A stretch of DNA of 64,000 nt from positions 1-64,000 of the forward strand of contig NZ_JANLGI010000008.1 of NCBI RefSeq assembly GCF_024655635.1, in the 5' to 3' direction. Position 1 is the stretch's first letter; each line of letters starts with the position of its first letter. Position numbers and translations under genes: made by a program. The stretch is from Allobosea sp. 47.2.35. GTDB taxonomy: Bacteria > Pseudomonadota > Alphaproteobacteria > Rhizobiales > Beijerinckiaceae. Shown here in pieces: positions 42,930-51,908 of the stretch. The notes beneath the pieces were generated by a model. That model was given only the letters and a program-made list of their open reading frames with translations, made no database searches and was not told where the DNA came from.

Positions 42930-43202
42930 ATGTCCTCCCTCGCCTATCAGATCGAATCTGTTCGCCAATTTCCGCGTGCCCAGATCAAGGCGAAGGAACT
43001 CGCCGCGATCCTCGGGATTTCCGAGGCAGCCCTGAGTTCCCAGCGGCGGCGCCGGACGGGCCCTCCGGCGGTCATTCGGGAGGGTTGCCGGCCCTACTAC
43101 GACCGCGCGGAGGTTCTCGTCTGGCTTCAAGCGCAGACGGACCGGAACGCCCGCTTGACGCCCCCGGTCAACCCCGGCCTTTCGTCTGACCGCGCTCCCT
43201 GA
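42930..43202 (+). CDS. AlpA-like small HTH protein
   Basis: A 90-aa protein with a MerR/AlpA-type HTH: IKAKELAAILGISEAALSSQ, RRRRTGPPAV, then YYDRAEVLVWLQAQ. This is the pattern of excisionase/AlpA regulators in mobile elements. It overlaps the convergent relaxase gene by 35 bp. Likely regulates mobilisation or recombination genes. Confidence 0.6.
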   Translation: MSSLAYQIESVRQFPRAQIKAKELAAILGISEAALSSQRRRRTGPPAVIREGCRPYYDRAEVLVWLQAQTDRNARLTPPVNPGLSSDRAP

Positions 43203-44943
43203 GCCTGCGCTGACGGCCGATGGCGGCCATGGCCTTCGCCGAATCGACTTCCCCGGCGCGGCGCAGGGCCGCCTCGGCCGCGAACGCGTGGATGGAGCGG
43301 CCACCGTTCCATGACCGGACCACCTTGCGCTGCCGCACACTGCCGCCTCGGGCGAGCGACACCAGACCGGCAAAGGCATCCTCCCCGAGCGCGCGCTGCA
43401 GGGCATCGCGCGCAATCGGAACGGCTCCGCCCGAGAGGGCTTCCAGGGCCATCGCGGCGAGCACGCGATGAGACTTTCCGATCAGGGCGAAGTCGAAGCC
43501 CGCCGGCTTGCGTTCCTTCTCAGGAGGGGTAGACGCGAGGGCGGACGGCTTCTGCGGATCTGCCATCCCCCTTTCCGTGACGGCGACCGGCGCAACCTGC
43601 CTTTTAGGCAGAGGGCGGATTCTGGTGACCGCCGCGCGCCTCTGGGCCACCAGCATCCGCGCGTGAGCGCGCAAGGTGTCGCCGTAACCCTTCATGGCGA
43701 TGGTCGCGACGAAGCCGACACCAAGCGCAACCGACAACCCCGCGCCGGTCAACAGCATCCCACCTGCGGCCAGGGCGAAGGCAACCTTGCGAGCGCGGCG
43801 AGACTGCAGAATGCGCGCCGTCCGAAAAGCCCGGTCGATCCTCAACTGCCTCATCCGGGCCGTCTCGCGTCGGGTCGCCAGGGTAGCCCGGCGCATTGCA
43901 GCCTGGGACTGGCCCCGCCCGACCTTGCTGGAATCGGCCTCTGCCTTCTCGCGGGCGCGCCGCATCCGGCTGAAGATGCTGTCGAACTCACCGTCCGCCG
44001 CAGCCTCGAAACGGCCCCGATCGATTTCACGGTCGAGATCGCGCTCGGCTCGTTTCAGCGTCCGGGCCGCTCCCTCGCGGCGAGCCTGGGCAAGAGGCGG
44101 TGCGTCGCGACGGAGTTGCGCGATCACCGACGGTATCATCTCCAGGCTCCCACACGAGGCGATCTCGACCGACGCGGCGAAAGGTAGCGCCATGCCGGTT
44201 TCGTCGTGGACGGCCATAAGGGTTTCCTTGCGGTTCCCGATCGCAACCGAGAAGCCCTGCGCGGCAAGGGCGCGAGGAAGGGCTCCTGAGTGCAGCCCCT
44301 TCCTGACGGCGGCGAGGAGACGGTCACGGAATTCCGCCAGCGTCAGCTTCGTCCGGGCAGCCTGCTGGCGGTCGGCCTCGCTATCCTTGTCGCGTCTGCG
44401 GACCGGCTCACAGGGTTCGAGAATTTGCGCCTCTCGATCCCGGCCACGAGCGCGTAGGTCCGCAGCGTTCCGCTGAACCCTCGGCCCCGGCGTCAGAGCC
44501 TCGCCAAAGGCGATCTCAAGGCGGCGGCTGACGAGTTCGTCGCGCACATAGTTGTCTTTCGAGCTGAGGACCCGCCCCGTCGCAGGATCGACCGCACTGA
44601 AGAGGAGATGAAAATGCGGCGGCCTGTCCCCCTTGTCATGCTCGATCAAGCGCATCGGGTGATTGCGGGAGATGCCGTTCTCCCGCCGGATATGGGCGAC
44701 CGTACGAAGTAGCTGCCTGCGATTCAAGGCCTGCGCCGGCGAGATCTTGAAGTGCCCGAGCGTGATCCGCGCCCTGGGATGGACTGCGGTCAGGGCGGAA
44801 GAGAACGCCAGGAAACCGCGCAGATCGCCCGGATAACCGCGGTCGAAATCGCGGTGCTCGACGACGCGCCTGTTGTTCCTGGTGTTGAGGAGATGGGCCA
44901 CCCGGTTGGGATCGTCCTTCACATAGCTGGATCGGATGATCAT
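43168..44943 (-). CDS. Relaxase/mobilisation protein with membrane segment
   Basis: A 591-aa relaxase-like protein. RARITLGHFKISPAQALNR, MRLIEHDKGDRPPHFHLLFS (the His-x-His metal triad) and a possible early Tyr in SSYVKDD fit MOB relaxases that nick at oriT. Residues ~383-418 form a strongly hydrophobic stretch (ALAAGGMLLTGAGLSVALGV), unusual for a relaxase, followed by an Arg-rich tail. Its ATG overlaps the mobC stop (ATGA), so both are coupled. Confidence 0.75.
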   Translation of the reverse strand: MIIRSSYVKDDPNRVAHLLNTRNNRRVVEHRDFDRGYPGDLRGFLAFSSALTAVHPRARITLGHFKISPAQALNRRQLLRTVAHIRRENGISRNHPMRLIEHDKGDRPPHFHLLFSAVDPATGRVLSSKDNYVRDELVSRRLEIAFGEALTPGPRVQRNAADLRARGRDREAQILEPCEPVRRRDKDSEADRQQAARTKLTLAEFRDRLLAAVRKGLHSGALPRALAAQGFSVAIGNRKETLMAVHDETGMALPFAASVEIASCGSLEMIPSVIAQLRRDAPPLAQARREGAARTLKRAERDLDREIDRGRFEAAADGEFDSIFSRMRRAREKAEADSSKVGRGQSQAAMRRATLATRRETARMRQLRIDRAFRTARILQSRRARKVAFALAAGGMLLTGAGLSVALGVGFVATIAMKGYGDTLRAHARMLVAQRRAAVTRIRPLPKRQVAPVAVTERGMADPQKPSALASTPPEKERKPAGFDFALIGKSHRVLAAMALEALSGGAVPIARDALQRALGEDAFAGLVSLARGGSVRQRKVVRSWNGGRSIHAFAAEAALRRAGEVDSAKAMAAIGRQRRLRERGQTKGRG

Positions 44944-45323
44944 GGCCGCCCCCGTCCGAGCGCGGCCATGACGGCACTCAAGGCGGTGTCCAGGTCGAGC
45001 CGCATACGCTCCAGCTCATCTTGCCTCCAAGGCAGGGGCCTGCCTCCGTTCAGGTGCGCGGCAACCTGGTTGATATTGTTGCCGACCCAGCCGAGCTGAC
45101 CCAGCGCCTGGCCCAGCAGGTCGGCATTGGCGACCCGGCGCCGGACCGTGGCGGTTCGGGCGATCAGGCCGATTTCGCGCTCGATGATGCTTCGTGCCAG
45201 CTGGCCCGGGGTTACCCCCATTGCCACGGCGACCTTGACCAGCTTCTCCGCCTCTTCCTTCGCCACTCGGAAGACGAAGGGGCGGCTCTTCTCGTCCTTC
45301 TCATCTTGCTTTCGGTCTGCCAT
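44940..45323 (-). CDS. mobC: MobC-like relaxosome accessory protein
   Basis: A 127-aa DNA-binding protein of the MobC type: a ribbon-helix-helix-like N-terminus (FVFRVAKEEAEKLVKVAVAM) and the diagnostic LGQLGWVGNNINQVAAHLN. It assists relaxase binding at oriT. ATG 45323 (MADRKQ) is preferred to the upstream frame start. Overlaps the relaxase start by 4 bp. Confidence 0.82.
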   Translation of the reverse strand: MADRKQDEKDEKSRPFVFRVAKEEAEKLVKVAVAMGVTPGQLARSIIEREIGLIARTATVRRRVANADLLGQALGQLGWVGNNINQVAAHLNGGRPLPWRQDELERMRLDLDTALSAVMAALGRGRP

Positions 45324-45675
45324 GGCAGGCCTTCCGTGCGTTCGCGCGGACAGCCCGACCGAAGGGCGGCGGGGGTCCACGGGGGCAGAGCCCCTTGGCC
45401 AGCAGACATGTCAGGCGGCAGCGCCGTAAACATGTCGTCACTGGCATACTGTAGTTGATCCTACATCCAATAAAATTGACTGCGATCATATCTGGAACAT
45501 AGCCGCAACGTTTCTAACAAAATTGGATACGTTAAAGCTCGCAATATTTCGCTGAATATTATTTTGACGCGTTTGACGATTTTGGCGCGCTCGGCATGAA
45601 CGATCTTCATGGCGACTTAAACAACGTGCGCCCGAGAAATCATGCTGCCAATATAGGCGCAAGGAGGGCAGCAGC
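45324..45675. other. AT-rich region upstream of mobC, candidate oriT
   Basis: A 352-bp gap between divergent mobilisation genes, much more AT-rich than the surroundings from about 45450 to 45660. It contains TGTAG-TTGATC-CTACA (45450-45465). Position next to mobC and composition are what is expected for an origin of transfer and divergent promoters. AAGGAGG at 45660-45666 is the ribosome site for the plus-strand gene. Confidence 0.45.
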
Positions 45676-46053
45676 ATGAGCGACCCGCGAACCGACAGCC
45701 TGGCCCGGCTCGCTCCGCGGCCGACGGCAGTGTCCCTGAAGAGCGAGTTCTTCAAGATGATGCCGGCGATCGAAGCCGCGCTCGAGCGCGACGTTCACTG
45801 GAAAGACATTCTGGCAGATCTCGCTCGTAACGGCTTCCAGATCAGCCCGGAGCTCGCCGCGAACTATGCCGCGCAGTACCGGCGCAGGAACAGGCCGACG
45901 GGCGAGCCCGGGAAACCGGGGCGCCCCCGCAAAGCCGGTCCCCACGCCCCGGAGTCGGCTCAGGCCCCGGCCATGCCGGTTCTCGTCGCCGAAAACGGCC
46001 GGCCCATTCCGCGCACGGTGGCGAACCTCCGACGACCTGATGCCATCGACTGA
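45676..46053 (+). CDS. TraK/TraC-like mobilisation protein, hypothetical
   Basis: A 125-aa protein. The conserved-looking core is AIEAALERDVHWKDILADLA followed by NGFQISPELAANYAAQYRRR, a DNA-binding-like helical unit seen in small proteins next to oriT in integrated mobilisable elements; the C-terminal part is Pro-rich and disordered. AAGGAGG ribosome site. First gene of the rightward mobilisation operon. Confidence 0.6.
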   Translation: MSDPRTDSLARLAPRPTAVSLKSEFFKMMPAIEAALERDVHWKDILADLARNGFQISPELAANYAAQYRRRNRPTGEPGKPGRPRKAGPHAPESAQAPAMPVLVAENGRPIPRTVANLRRPDAID

Positions 46054-46112
46054 GCCAAGCCGATCACCACTGCCCAATCGCCTACCAACCACGCGATCAT
46101 GAGGAGTTACCG

Positions 46113-46805
46113 ATGACCACCACGACGAAGGCCGCCTCGCCCGGCAAGAAGTACGTCCTCGCAGCCGCGGGCGGGGGCGGCAAGAGCACCCTCGCGATGC
46201 TCATGGCCAGCACCGCCATCTTCCGGAAGGTCGAGATCGACATCTTCGACGTCGAGCCGGCGAACCCGACCTCGCGGCGCTACTTCAAGTCGATGCCGCC
46301 CGAGAACGCTTTGGAGGACGACAGGCCGGAGGCCGTGGTGCCTTTCCTCGAGAACAGGGTTTTCGGCAGCTCTCGCCCGGCGATCGTAGACCTCGGCGCG
46401 AACATGGAGGGCCATGTCCTCAGGTGGGTCAATGACCGGGGCGCGGCGGTCGCGGAAGACATCCGCTTCATCGTCCCGATCTCCAAGCGCGACGGCATCA
46501 CCGCCGCGGCGCGGATCGCGCTCAACTGCGGGGCCGCCTCGATCCTGCTCGTGCACAACGAGGCTGGCGGGCTCGATGCCGACGCGGCCATCGCCGATCC
46601 CGCCTTCGTCAGGCTCGCCAGCCAGATCGGCCAGCCCGCCCGCCTGCCGCACCTGGGCATGACCATGGCGGACGTGCACCGCACGAGCACGCCGCCCCAC
46701 GCCATGATCGCCGGTCGGAACCGCTTCGAGGCGCAGGGCGCTTTGACCATGATCCGCACGGTCGAGGCGACCTTCTTCGATCACCCCGAGTTCCGGCCCT
46801 GGTGA
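46113..46805 (+). CDS. ParA/TraL-like P-loop ATPase
   Basis: A 230-aa protein with the deviant Walker A AAAGGGGKSTLAMLMAS, then IDIFDVEPANPTSRRYF (Walker A' Asp) and AIVDLGANMEGHVLRWV (Walker B). TraL of IncP-type transfer systems and ParA share this fold; the position right after oriT favours a TraL-like role in mobilisation, but plasmid-style partition cannot be excluded. No ParB is visible. Confidence 0.75.
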   Translation: MTTTTKAASPGKKYVLAAAGGGGKSTLAMLMASTAIFRKVEIDIFDVEPANPTSRRYFKSMPPENALEDDRPEAVVPFLENRVFGSSRPAIVDLGANMEGHVLRWVNDRGAAVAEDIRFIVPISKRDGITAAARIALNCGAASILLVHNEAGGLDADAAIADPAFVRLASQIGQPARLPHLGMTMADVHRTSTPPHAMIAGRNRFEAQGALTMIRTVEATFFDHPEFRPW

Positions 46806-46812
46806 GATCGGC

Positions 46813-47445
46813 ATGGCCCGCTTCACCGAGGCGCTGAGAACGTCCACGGGCGTGCGCGACAAGGATCCCGTCGCGCCCGTTTTCGACGCGATCGACGATC
46901 TCGATCGTCGGGTCTCATGCGCCGAAACCCAATTCGGCGATGCGGCAGAGACGGAGAAACGGGTGCGCGGCGATCTGACGCGCAAGGCCATCGTCGCGGG
47001 CTTTCTGACGGCCGTGACCTCGACCGGACTCGCCATGACGTCGATGTCGACCCTGGTCGCGGGAATCGAACGCCGGAGCGCTGACGAAGCCCGGCGCCTC
47101 GACGAGGAGCGGATCCGCAGCTTCGACGCCCGCGTGGAACAGCGTGCGGCCGAGATCGCGTTCAAGGCCGTCACCGACGCGAACGGTCGCGCGACCAGCG
47201 CCGAGGCGCAGCTGGAGGTCGCGCGCGACAAGTTGGGGTCCCTGGCGCGCAATGCCGACGACGAGGTCCGCGACCTCGTCAAATCGATCGCCACGGCGCC
47301 GCGGGACGATCTCGCCCTGATGGGGAGGCTGCTCCGGCACCAGAATCCGAACGTCCGCCGGGCTTGCGACGCGCTGACCGCCGTGTCGCCGGCTCTCATC
47401 ACGAAACTGCAAGCGTATCTCACGGCCAACAAGGGCCGCCTTTGA
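46813..47445 (+). CDS. TraM-like coiled-coil membrane protein, hypothetical
   Basis: A 210-aa protein: soluble N-terminus, one hydrophobic segment (VAGFLTAVTSTGLAMTSM, ~58-80), a coiled coil rich in Glu/Arg/Ala (~85-140), and a C-terminal helical domain. This shape and the position after the TraL-like ATPase resemble TraM of IncP mobilisation operons; no sequence motif proves it. Gap of 7 bp to the upstream gene. Confidence 0.6.
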   Translation: MARFTEALRTSTGVRDKDPVAPVFDAIDDLDRRVSCAETQFGDAAETEKRVRGDLTRKAIVAGFLTAVTSTGLAMTSMSTLVAGIERRSADEARRLDEERIRSFDARVEQRAAEIAFKAVTDANGRATSAEAQLEVARDKLGSLARNADDEVRDLVKSIATAPRDDLALMGRLLRHQNPNVRRACDALTAVSPALITKLQAYLTANKGRL

Positions 47446-47465
47446 GCCTGGAAGGAGCACATATC

Positions 47466-47696
47466 ATGGACTTCGACAACGAACTCGACCGTGACCGCGA
47501 TTTCGACGAAATCTGGTTCAACCACTCCGCGCAGTTGATGACGATGCGCAACGCTTCCCCGGCGCGTGCTGCCGCTGCCTCGCTCGCGTTGATGCGTCGG
47601 GTCTTCGGCACCGATCCCGCCTTCTCCTCCTGGGCGGAAAAGCATACGGCCTCCGGGGCACTGTCTTCGACGCCCCGGTCTCAGGCACAGCCCTGA
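47466..47696 (+). CDS. Small hypothetical protein, related to the gene at 57.2 kb
   Basis: A 76-aa protein. Its middle, AQLMTMRNASPARAAAASLA then LMRRVFGTDPAFSSW, aligns with the 61-aa protein at 57200-57385 (ALTTYAKMSNADAKARAVDL, ARSIFGDDPEFNVAF). GGAGCAC upstream of ATG 47466. It closes the mobilisation operon. Unknown function. Confidence 0.6.
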   Translation: MDFDNELDRDRDFDEIWFNHSAQLMTMRNASPARAAAASLALMRRVFGTDPAFSSWAEKHTASGALSSTPRSQAQP

Positions 47697-47780
47697 TCCT
47701 ACCGCTTGCCTGCCTGGCGACCTCCCGGTCGTCGCGGCGGGCCGTGAGCGTCTCGCGAGATCGGTCGCCGGCCGCCCTCG

Positions 47781-48095
47781 TCAGGCCGCGGTCAGCGTCG
47801 GAATGTTCGAGACGTCGACCTCTCGCTCGGCATGCCAGGTATCGTAGGCTCCCTGCATGCGGACCCAAAGGCCGGCGCCATTGCCGAAGAGCTTGCCAAG
47901 CCGTACCGCGACGGCCGGCGAGACAGGCTTCTTCTCTTCCAGGATGTCGTGGAGATGCTGACGGGAAATCCCGAGCAGTCGCGCGACCTCCGCCTTCGGC
48001 TTGCCTACGGCGGGGATGACGTCCTCGCGCAGCAGGGCGCCCGGATGGATTGGGGCGCGGTCACGGGATCGTAGGGCGGGGGTCGTATCGGGCAT
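47781..48095 (-). CDS. higA: HigA-type antitoxin
   Basis: A 104-aa HigA-family antitoxin: IHPGALLREDVIPAVGKPKA, then EVARLLGISRQHLHDILEEK (HTH) and SPAVAVRLGKLFGNGAGLW. It binds the HigB toxin and represses the operon. Start ATG 48095. Encoded after the toxin, the usual higBA order, with a 46-bp gap. Confidence 0.9.
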   Translation of the reverse strand: MPDTTPALRSRDRAPIHPGALLREDVIPAVGKPKAEVARLLGISRQHLHDILEEKKPVSPAVAVRLGKLFGNGAGLWVRMQGAYDTWHAEREVDVSNIPTLTAA

Positions 48096-48141
48096 GGTGG
48101 GGGCTCCTGACGGTGGCGCGGGGATAGGGGCATGGCCCCGG

Positions 48142-48420
48142 TCAGTGATAGTTCTCCAGATCGACGGCGAGGGCGTCCACGCCGTCGAAGGCGAAGGTGA
48201 TGCACCACGGCCCGTTGACATGGACCGTGTACCGCGTCGGATCGAAGCCCCTCAGCGCATGGAAGTCGAAGCCGGGGAGGTTCATGTCCTCCGGTCTTCC
48301 GGCCACGTCGAGGGCGTCGAGGCGGCGAAGCACGCGGTCTTGCAGTTTGGCGTCGACCTTCGCGGTCCGTCCCTTCTCCCATAACTCGGAGAGGCCTTTG
48401 TGCTTGAAAGACCGGATCAT
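48142..48420 (-). CDS. higB: HigB-type RelE-fold mRNA interferase toxin
   Basis: A 92-aa toxin: MIRSFKHKGLSELWEKGRTA start, KLQDRVLRRLDALDVAGRPE, then GFDPTRYTVHVNGPWCITFA and LAVDLENYH. All are typical of HigB, which cleaves mRNA on the ribosome when free. Toxin gene first; GCTTAC repeats cover its promoter. A probable island-stabilising module. Confidence 0.92.
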   Translation of the reverse strand: MIRSFKHKGLSELWEKGRTAKVDAKLQDRVLRRLDALDVAGRPEDMNLPGFDFHALRGFDPTRYTVHVNGPWCITFAFDGVDALAVDLENYH

Positions 48421-48428
48421 GATGGAAA

Positions 48429-48466
48429 GTAAGCTTACTGCTTACGCACGTCAACGAATAGCTTAC
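48429..48466. promoter_or_regulatory. higBA operator region
   Basis: GTAAGCTTAC (48429-48438) is a perfect 10-bp palindrome; further GCTTAC half-sites lie at 48440-48445 and 48461-48466. They are 8 bp upstream of higB and are the likely HigA binding sites. Confidence 0.55.
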
Positions 48467-48662
48467 GCCGGAACCCCCGTTCCTGGGGCGGCACTGCCTG
48501 AGGAATGGCGATGGTGGCGAAGACCCGAGCCGGAAACGAGACGCGGCGGCGCGGCAAGCGAGCGCGAGGAAAGGATGGCGGCGTCAACAGACGCCACAGC
48601 GCGGCAAACGAGGGCCGCCAGGGTCCTTTCTCTCAATCGGAGAACCGCGGAATATAACCGCC

Positions 48663-50852
48663 ATGAAACCCCGTCCGGCTGAATCCGCGACCGAGGTCCT
48701 GGCGGGCCTCGTCGAGCGCGTCACGTTCCACAACGAGGAGAACGGCTTCGCGGTGCTGCGCGTGAAGGCGCGCGGCAAACGCGATCTTGTCACCGTCGTC
48801 GGGCACGCGGCGGTCATATCCGCCGGCGAGTTCATCCAGGCGAGCGGGGAATGGTCGAACGACCGCCAGCACGGCATCCAGTTCCGGGCGCGCTTCCTGA
48901 AGGCCATGCCGCCGACCACGATCGAGGGCATCGAGAAGTATCTCGGCTCCGGCATGATCCGTGGCATTGGTCCGGTCTATGCGAAGAAGCTGGTGCGCGC
49001 TTTCGGTGAGAAGGTCTTCGACGTCATCGAGGCCGAGCCGGATCGGCTGCGCGAGGTGACCGGTATTGGCCCGAAGCGAGCGGAACGGATCGTCGCCGGC
49101 TGGTCGGAGCAGAAGGTTATCCGTGAGATCATGATCTTCCTCCACGCGAATGGTGTCGGCACCTCGCGTGCAGTTCGCATCTACAAGACCTATGGCAACG
49201 ATGCCGTCCAGCTGATCTCGGAGGACCCTTATCGGCTGGCGCGCGACATCCGCGGCATCGGCTTCCGCACCGCCGACGCCGTGGCGATGAAGCTCGGCAT
49301 CGAGAAGACCGCGATGATCCGGGCCCGTGCCGGCATCTCCTATGCCCTGACTGAAGCGCTCGACGATGGCCATTGTGGCCTGCCTCGCGACGAACTCCTG
49401 CCTCTCGCGGTAGAGCTGCTGGAAATCCCGGAAGGCCTGATTGTCGATGCGCTGAAGCTGGAGCTCGAGACAGGCGCCGTCATCGCCGATACAGTCGAGG
49501 AGCGCCCTTGCGTGTTCCTCGCCGGGCTTTACCGAGCCGAGCAGTCGATCGTCGCCCGGCTGAAGGTCCTGAAATCCGGCAAAACGCCCTGGCCCGAGAT
49601 CGACGCGGAGAAGGCCATCCCCTGGGTGGAGGAAAAGACCGGGCTGACGCTCGCCGACAGCCAGAAGGCGGCTGTGCGCACCGCGCTCGCCTCCAAGGTC
49701 ACCGTGATCACCGGCGGGCCTGGCGTCGGCAAGACCACGCTGGTCAATTCCATCCTGAAGATCCTCGCGGCCAAGCGCGTCGAACTCCTGCTCTGCGCCC
49801 CGACCGGCCGAGCCGCGAAGCGCATGACGGAGACGACAGGGCGCGAGGCGAAAACCATCCACCGCCTGCTGGAGGTCGATCCAAAGACCGGCGGCTTCAA
49901 GCGCAACGACGAGAACCCACTCGCCTGCGAGTTGCTCGTCGTCGACGAGACCTCAATGGTCGACGTCATGCTGATGAACGCGCTCTTGAAGGCCGTGCCA
50001 GACGACGCAGCAGTGATACTCGTCGGCGATGACGACCAGTTGCCGCCTGTGGGACCGGGCCAGGCGTTGGCTGATATCATCGCGAGCGACGCCGTGCCCG
50101 TCGTCCATCTGACGGAGGTGTTCCGGCAGGCCGCGCAGAGCCAGATCATCCAGAGCGCACATCGGATTAATGCCGGCAAGCTGCCGGACCTCACCAGGCC
50201 GGAGAGCAAAACGGACTTCTATTTCGTGCCGGCCGACAGTCCGGAGATCGCCGTGCCGCGCCTGATCGAGATCGTGCGGGAGCGCATCCCTCGCCGATTC
50301 GGCGTCGATCCGGTCCGCGACATCCAGGTCCTCTGCCCGATGAACCGGGGCGGCGTTGGCGCGCGCTCGCTCAACATCGAGCTGCAGAAAGCGCTCAATC
50401 CGCGCACGGATCCCCGCGTCGAGAAGTTCGGCACGACCTTCGCCGTCGGCGACAAGGTGATGCAGATCGAGAATGACTACGACAAGGAGGTCTATAACGG
50501 TGACGTCGGCTTCGTCGGTTCGATCGATCTCGACACCGCCGAGATGTCGATCGCCTTCGACGGACGCTCCGTGTCGTACCAGTTCGGCGAGCTGGACCAG
50601 GTGGTGCTGGCCTATGCCACCACGATCCACAAATCGCAGGGATCTGAATATCCGGTCGTGGTCATCCCGGTCCTGACCCAGCATTATGCGATGCTGCAGC
50701 GGAACCTGCTCTACACCGGAGTCACGCGCGGCAGGCGCCTCGTCATCCTGCTCGGACAGAAGAAGGCCGTTGCCATGGCGGTCAAAAACATTTCCGGCCG
50801 GCGGAGATGGTCGAAGCTCAGGGAATGGTTGGCGCCGGCCGCCCGCGCGTGA
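48663..50852 (+). CDS. recD2: RecD2-like SF1B DNA helicase
   Basis: A 729-aa helicase without RecBC partners. The N-terminal OB and helix-hairpin-helix region (IRGIGPVYAKKLVRAFGEK, VTGIGPKRAERIVAGW) is typical of RecD2. Motor motifs: ITGGPGVGKTTLVNSILKIL (Walker A), LLVVDETSMVDVMLMNALLK (II), LVGDDDQLPPVGPGQALADI, and ATTIHKSQGSEYPVVVIP near the C-terminus. RecD2 unwinds 5'-3' in repair and recombination. Length is normal. It is divergent from higBA. Confidence 0.9.
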   Translation: MKPRPAESATEVLAGLVERVTFHNEENGFAVLRVKARGKRDLVTVVGHAAVISAGEFIQASGEWSNDRQHGIQFRARFLKAMPPTTIEGIEKYLGSGMIRGIGPVYAKKLVRAFGEKVFDVIEAEPDRLREVTGIGPKRAERIVAGWSEQKVIREIMIFLHANGVGTSRAVRIYKTYGNDAVQLISEDPYRLARDIRGIGFRTADAVAMKLGIEKTAMIRARAGISYALTEALDDGHCGLPRDELLPLAVELLEIPEGLIVDALKLELETGAVIADTVEERPCVFLAGLYRAEQSIVARLKVLKSGKTPWPEIDAEKAIPWVEEKTGLTLADSQKAAVRTALASKVTVITGGPGVGKTTLVNSILKILAAKRVELLLCAPTGRAAKRMTETTGREAKTIHRLLEVDPKTGGFKRNDENPLACELLVVDETSMVDVMLMNALLKAVPDDAAVILVGDDDQLPPVGPGQALADIIASDAVPVVHLTEVFRQAAQSQIIQSAHRINAGKLPDLTRPESKTDFYFVPADSPEIAVPRLIEIVRERIPRRFGVDPVRDIQVLCPMNRGGVGARSLNIELQKALNPRTDPRVEKFGTTFAVGDKVMQIENDYDKEVYNGDVGFVGSIDLDTAEMSIAFDGRSVSYQFGELDQVVLAYATTIHKSQGSEYPVVVIPVLTQHYAMLQRNLLYTGVTRGRRLVILLGQKKAVAMAVKNISGRRRWSKLREWLAPAARA

Positions 50853-50939
50853 CGGACTCAGATTCCAGCGGCAGGCGCCCCCATGCCATCGCGGCATGGA
50901 GGCGTTTAGAGCGATCGGGCTCGTCGCCCTGATCGGGGA

Positions 50940-51908
50940 TCAGTTCAGGGTGGCGGCGTTGGGTAAGGACGGCACCGTCCGCGCGGCCTTGGAAGTCCCG
51001 GCGCTCTCGGCGATCGGAGCAGAGACACGCGGCTCGGTCGTATCGGCCATCGCAACGGCATGCGCCGCCAGGTCGGCGTGCCCGAACCTCAGCAGGTCCC
51101 AGATGGCCTCGCCGAAAAGCCGGCCGGGATTGCACAGCAACCTCGCCCTCTGCTCCTCGAATGCGTCCTGATATCCGGGCCGCTCGTCGACCGGGGGCCA
51201 CCAGACCAGGGAGAACAGGCGGCACTGCTTCCAGGTGCTGTAGGCGACGCGCGCCTGGAGCATCAACATCAGGATCGCGTTGGCGGTCGCTTCAGCGAGG
51301 GGAATGCCGACGTGCTGCTCGTCACACACGCTGAACCCCACCTCGCGGCACGGCCGCTGAGGGCCTCCGGTCGGATAGAGCACATCGACACGCGCTTGCC
51401 AGGAAATGGAGATCTGCCGTCCGTCCCGGGCAGCCCGGCGAATGGCGGGGTCGATCATCAGGAGACGTTCGATCTCGCGCCTGACCCGGCTTGCGACTTT
51501 GTGCTCGCTGGATCCGGGAGTGTAGTCGGATCGCTCCACGGTGAAGCAGAGCTTCTCCTCGGGGCCACCTCGCTGGATGAAGGGCTCCCCGACGACGCTC
51601 AGTCCATGCGTGAAGTCGTTGCGAGTGGGGTATCCCTCAGGCACGGCTTCGACGCGCAACGCCGTCGTCGCGAACGGAGCAGCCCCCGTGACGGGCCGCC
51701 TGTCGAGGGCATCGAAGGTGCGCAGCGCAAGCTGGGCGGCTTTCGCCGCGTTGGTGATGGCCTCGTTTTCACCACAGGCGAATCCACGCCAGGTGAAGGC
51801 ATACTTCGGCAGATAGCCACCCGCCAGATTACCTTCGACATAGGCGACCCACCGGGTCTGCTGGCCTGCGTTCGTGGACTGGTCAAGCATGGGCTGGTCG
51901 ATACGCAT
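50940..51908 (-). CDS. Hypothetical protein, 322 aa
   Basis: No family recognised. It has RWVAYVEGNLAGGYLPKYAF near the start, ISISWQARVDVLYPTGG, and an aromatic-rich LFSLVWWPPVDE. Soluble, no signal peptide. CAGGAG precedes ATG 51908; the open frame upstream of this is not coding. Convergent with recD2 87 bp away. Confidence 0.6.
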   Translation of the reverse strand: MRIDQPMLDQSTNAGQQTRWVAYVEGNLAGGYLPKYAFTWRGFACGENEAITNAAKAAQLALRTFDALDRRPVTGAAPFATTALRVEAVPEGYPTRNDFTHGLSVVGEPFIQRGGPEEKLCFTVERSDYTPGSSEHKVASRVRREIERLLMIDPAIRRAARDGRQISISWQARVDVLYPTGGPQRPCREVGFSVCDEQHVGIPLAEATANAILMLMLQARVAYSTWKQCRLFSLVWWPPVDERPGYQDAFEEQRARLLCNPGRLFGEAIWDLLRFGHADLAAHAVAMADTTEPRVSAPIAESAGTSKAARTVPSLPNAATLN

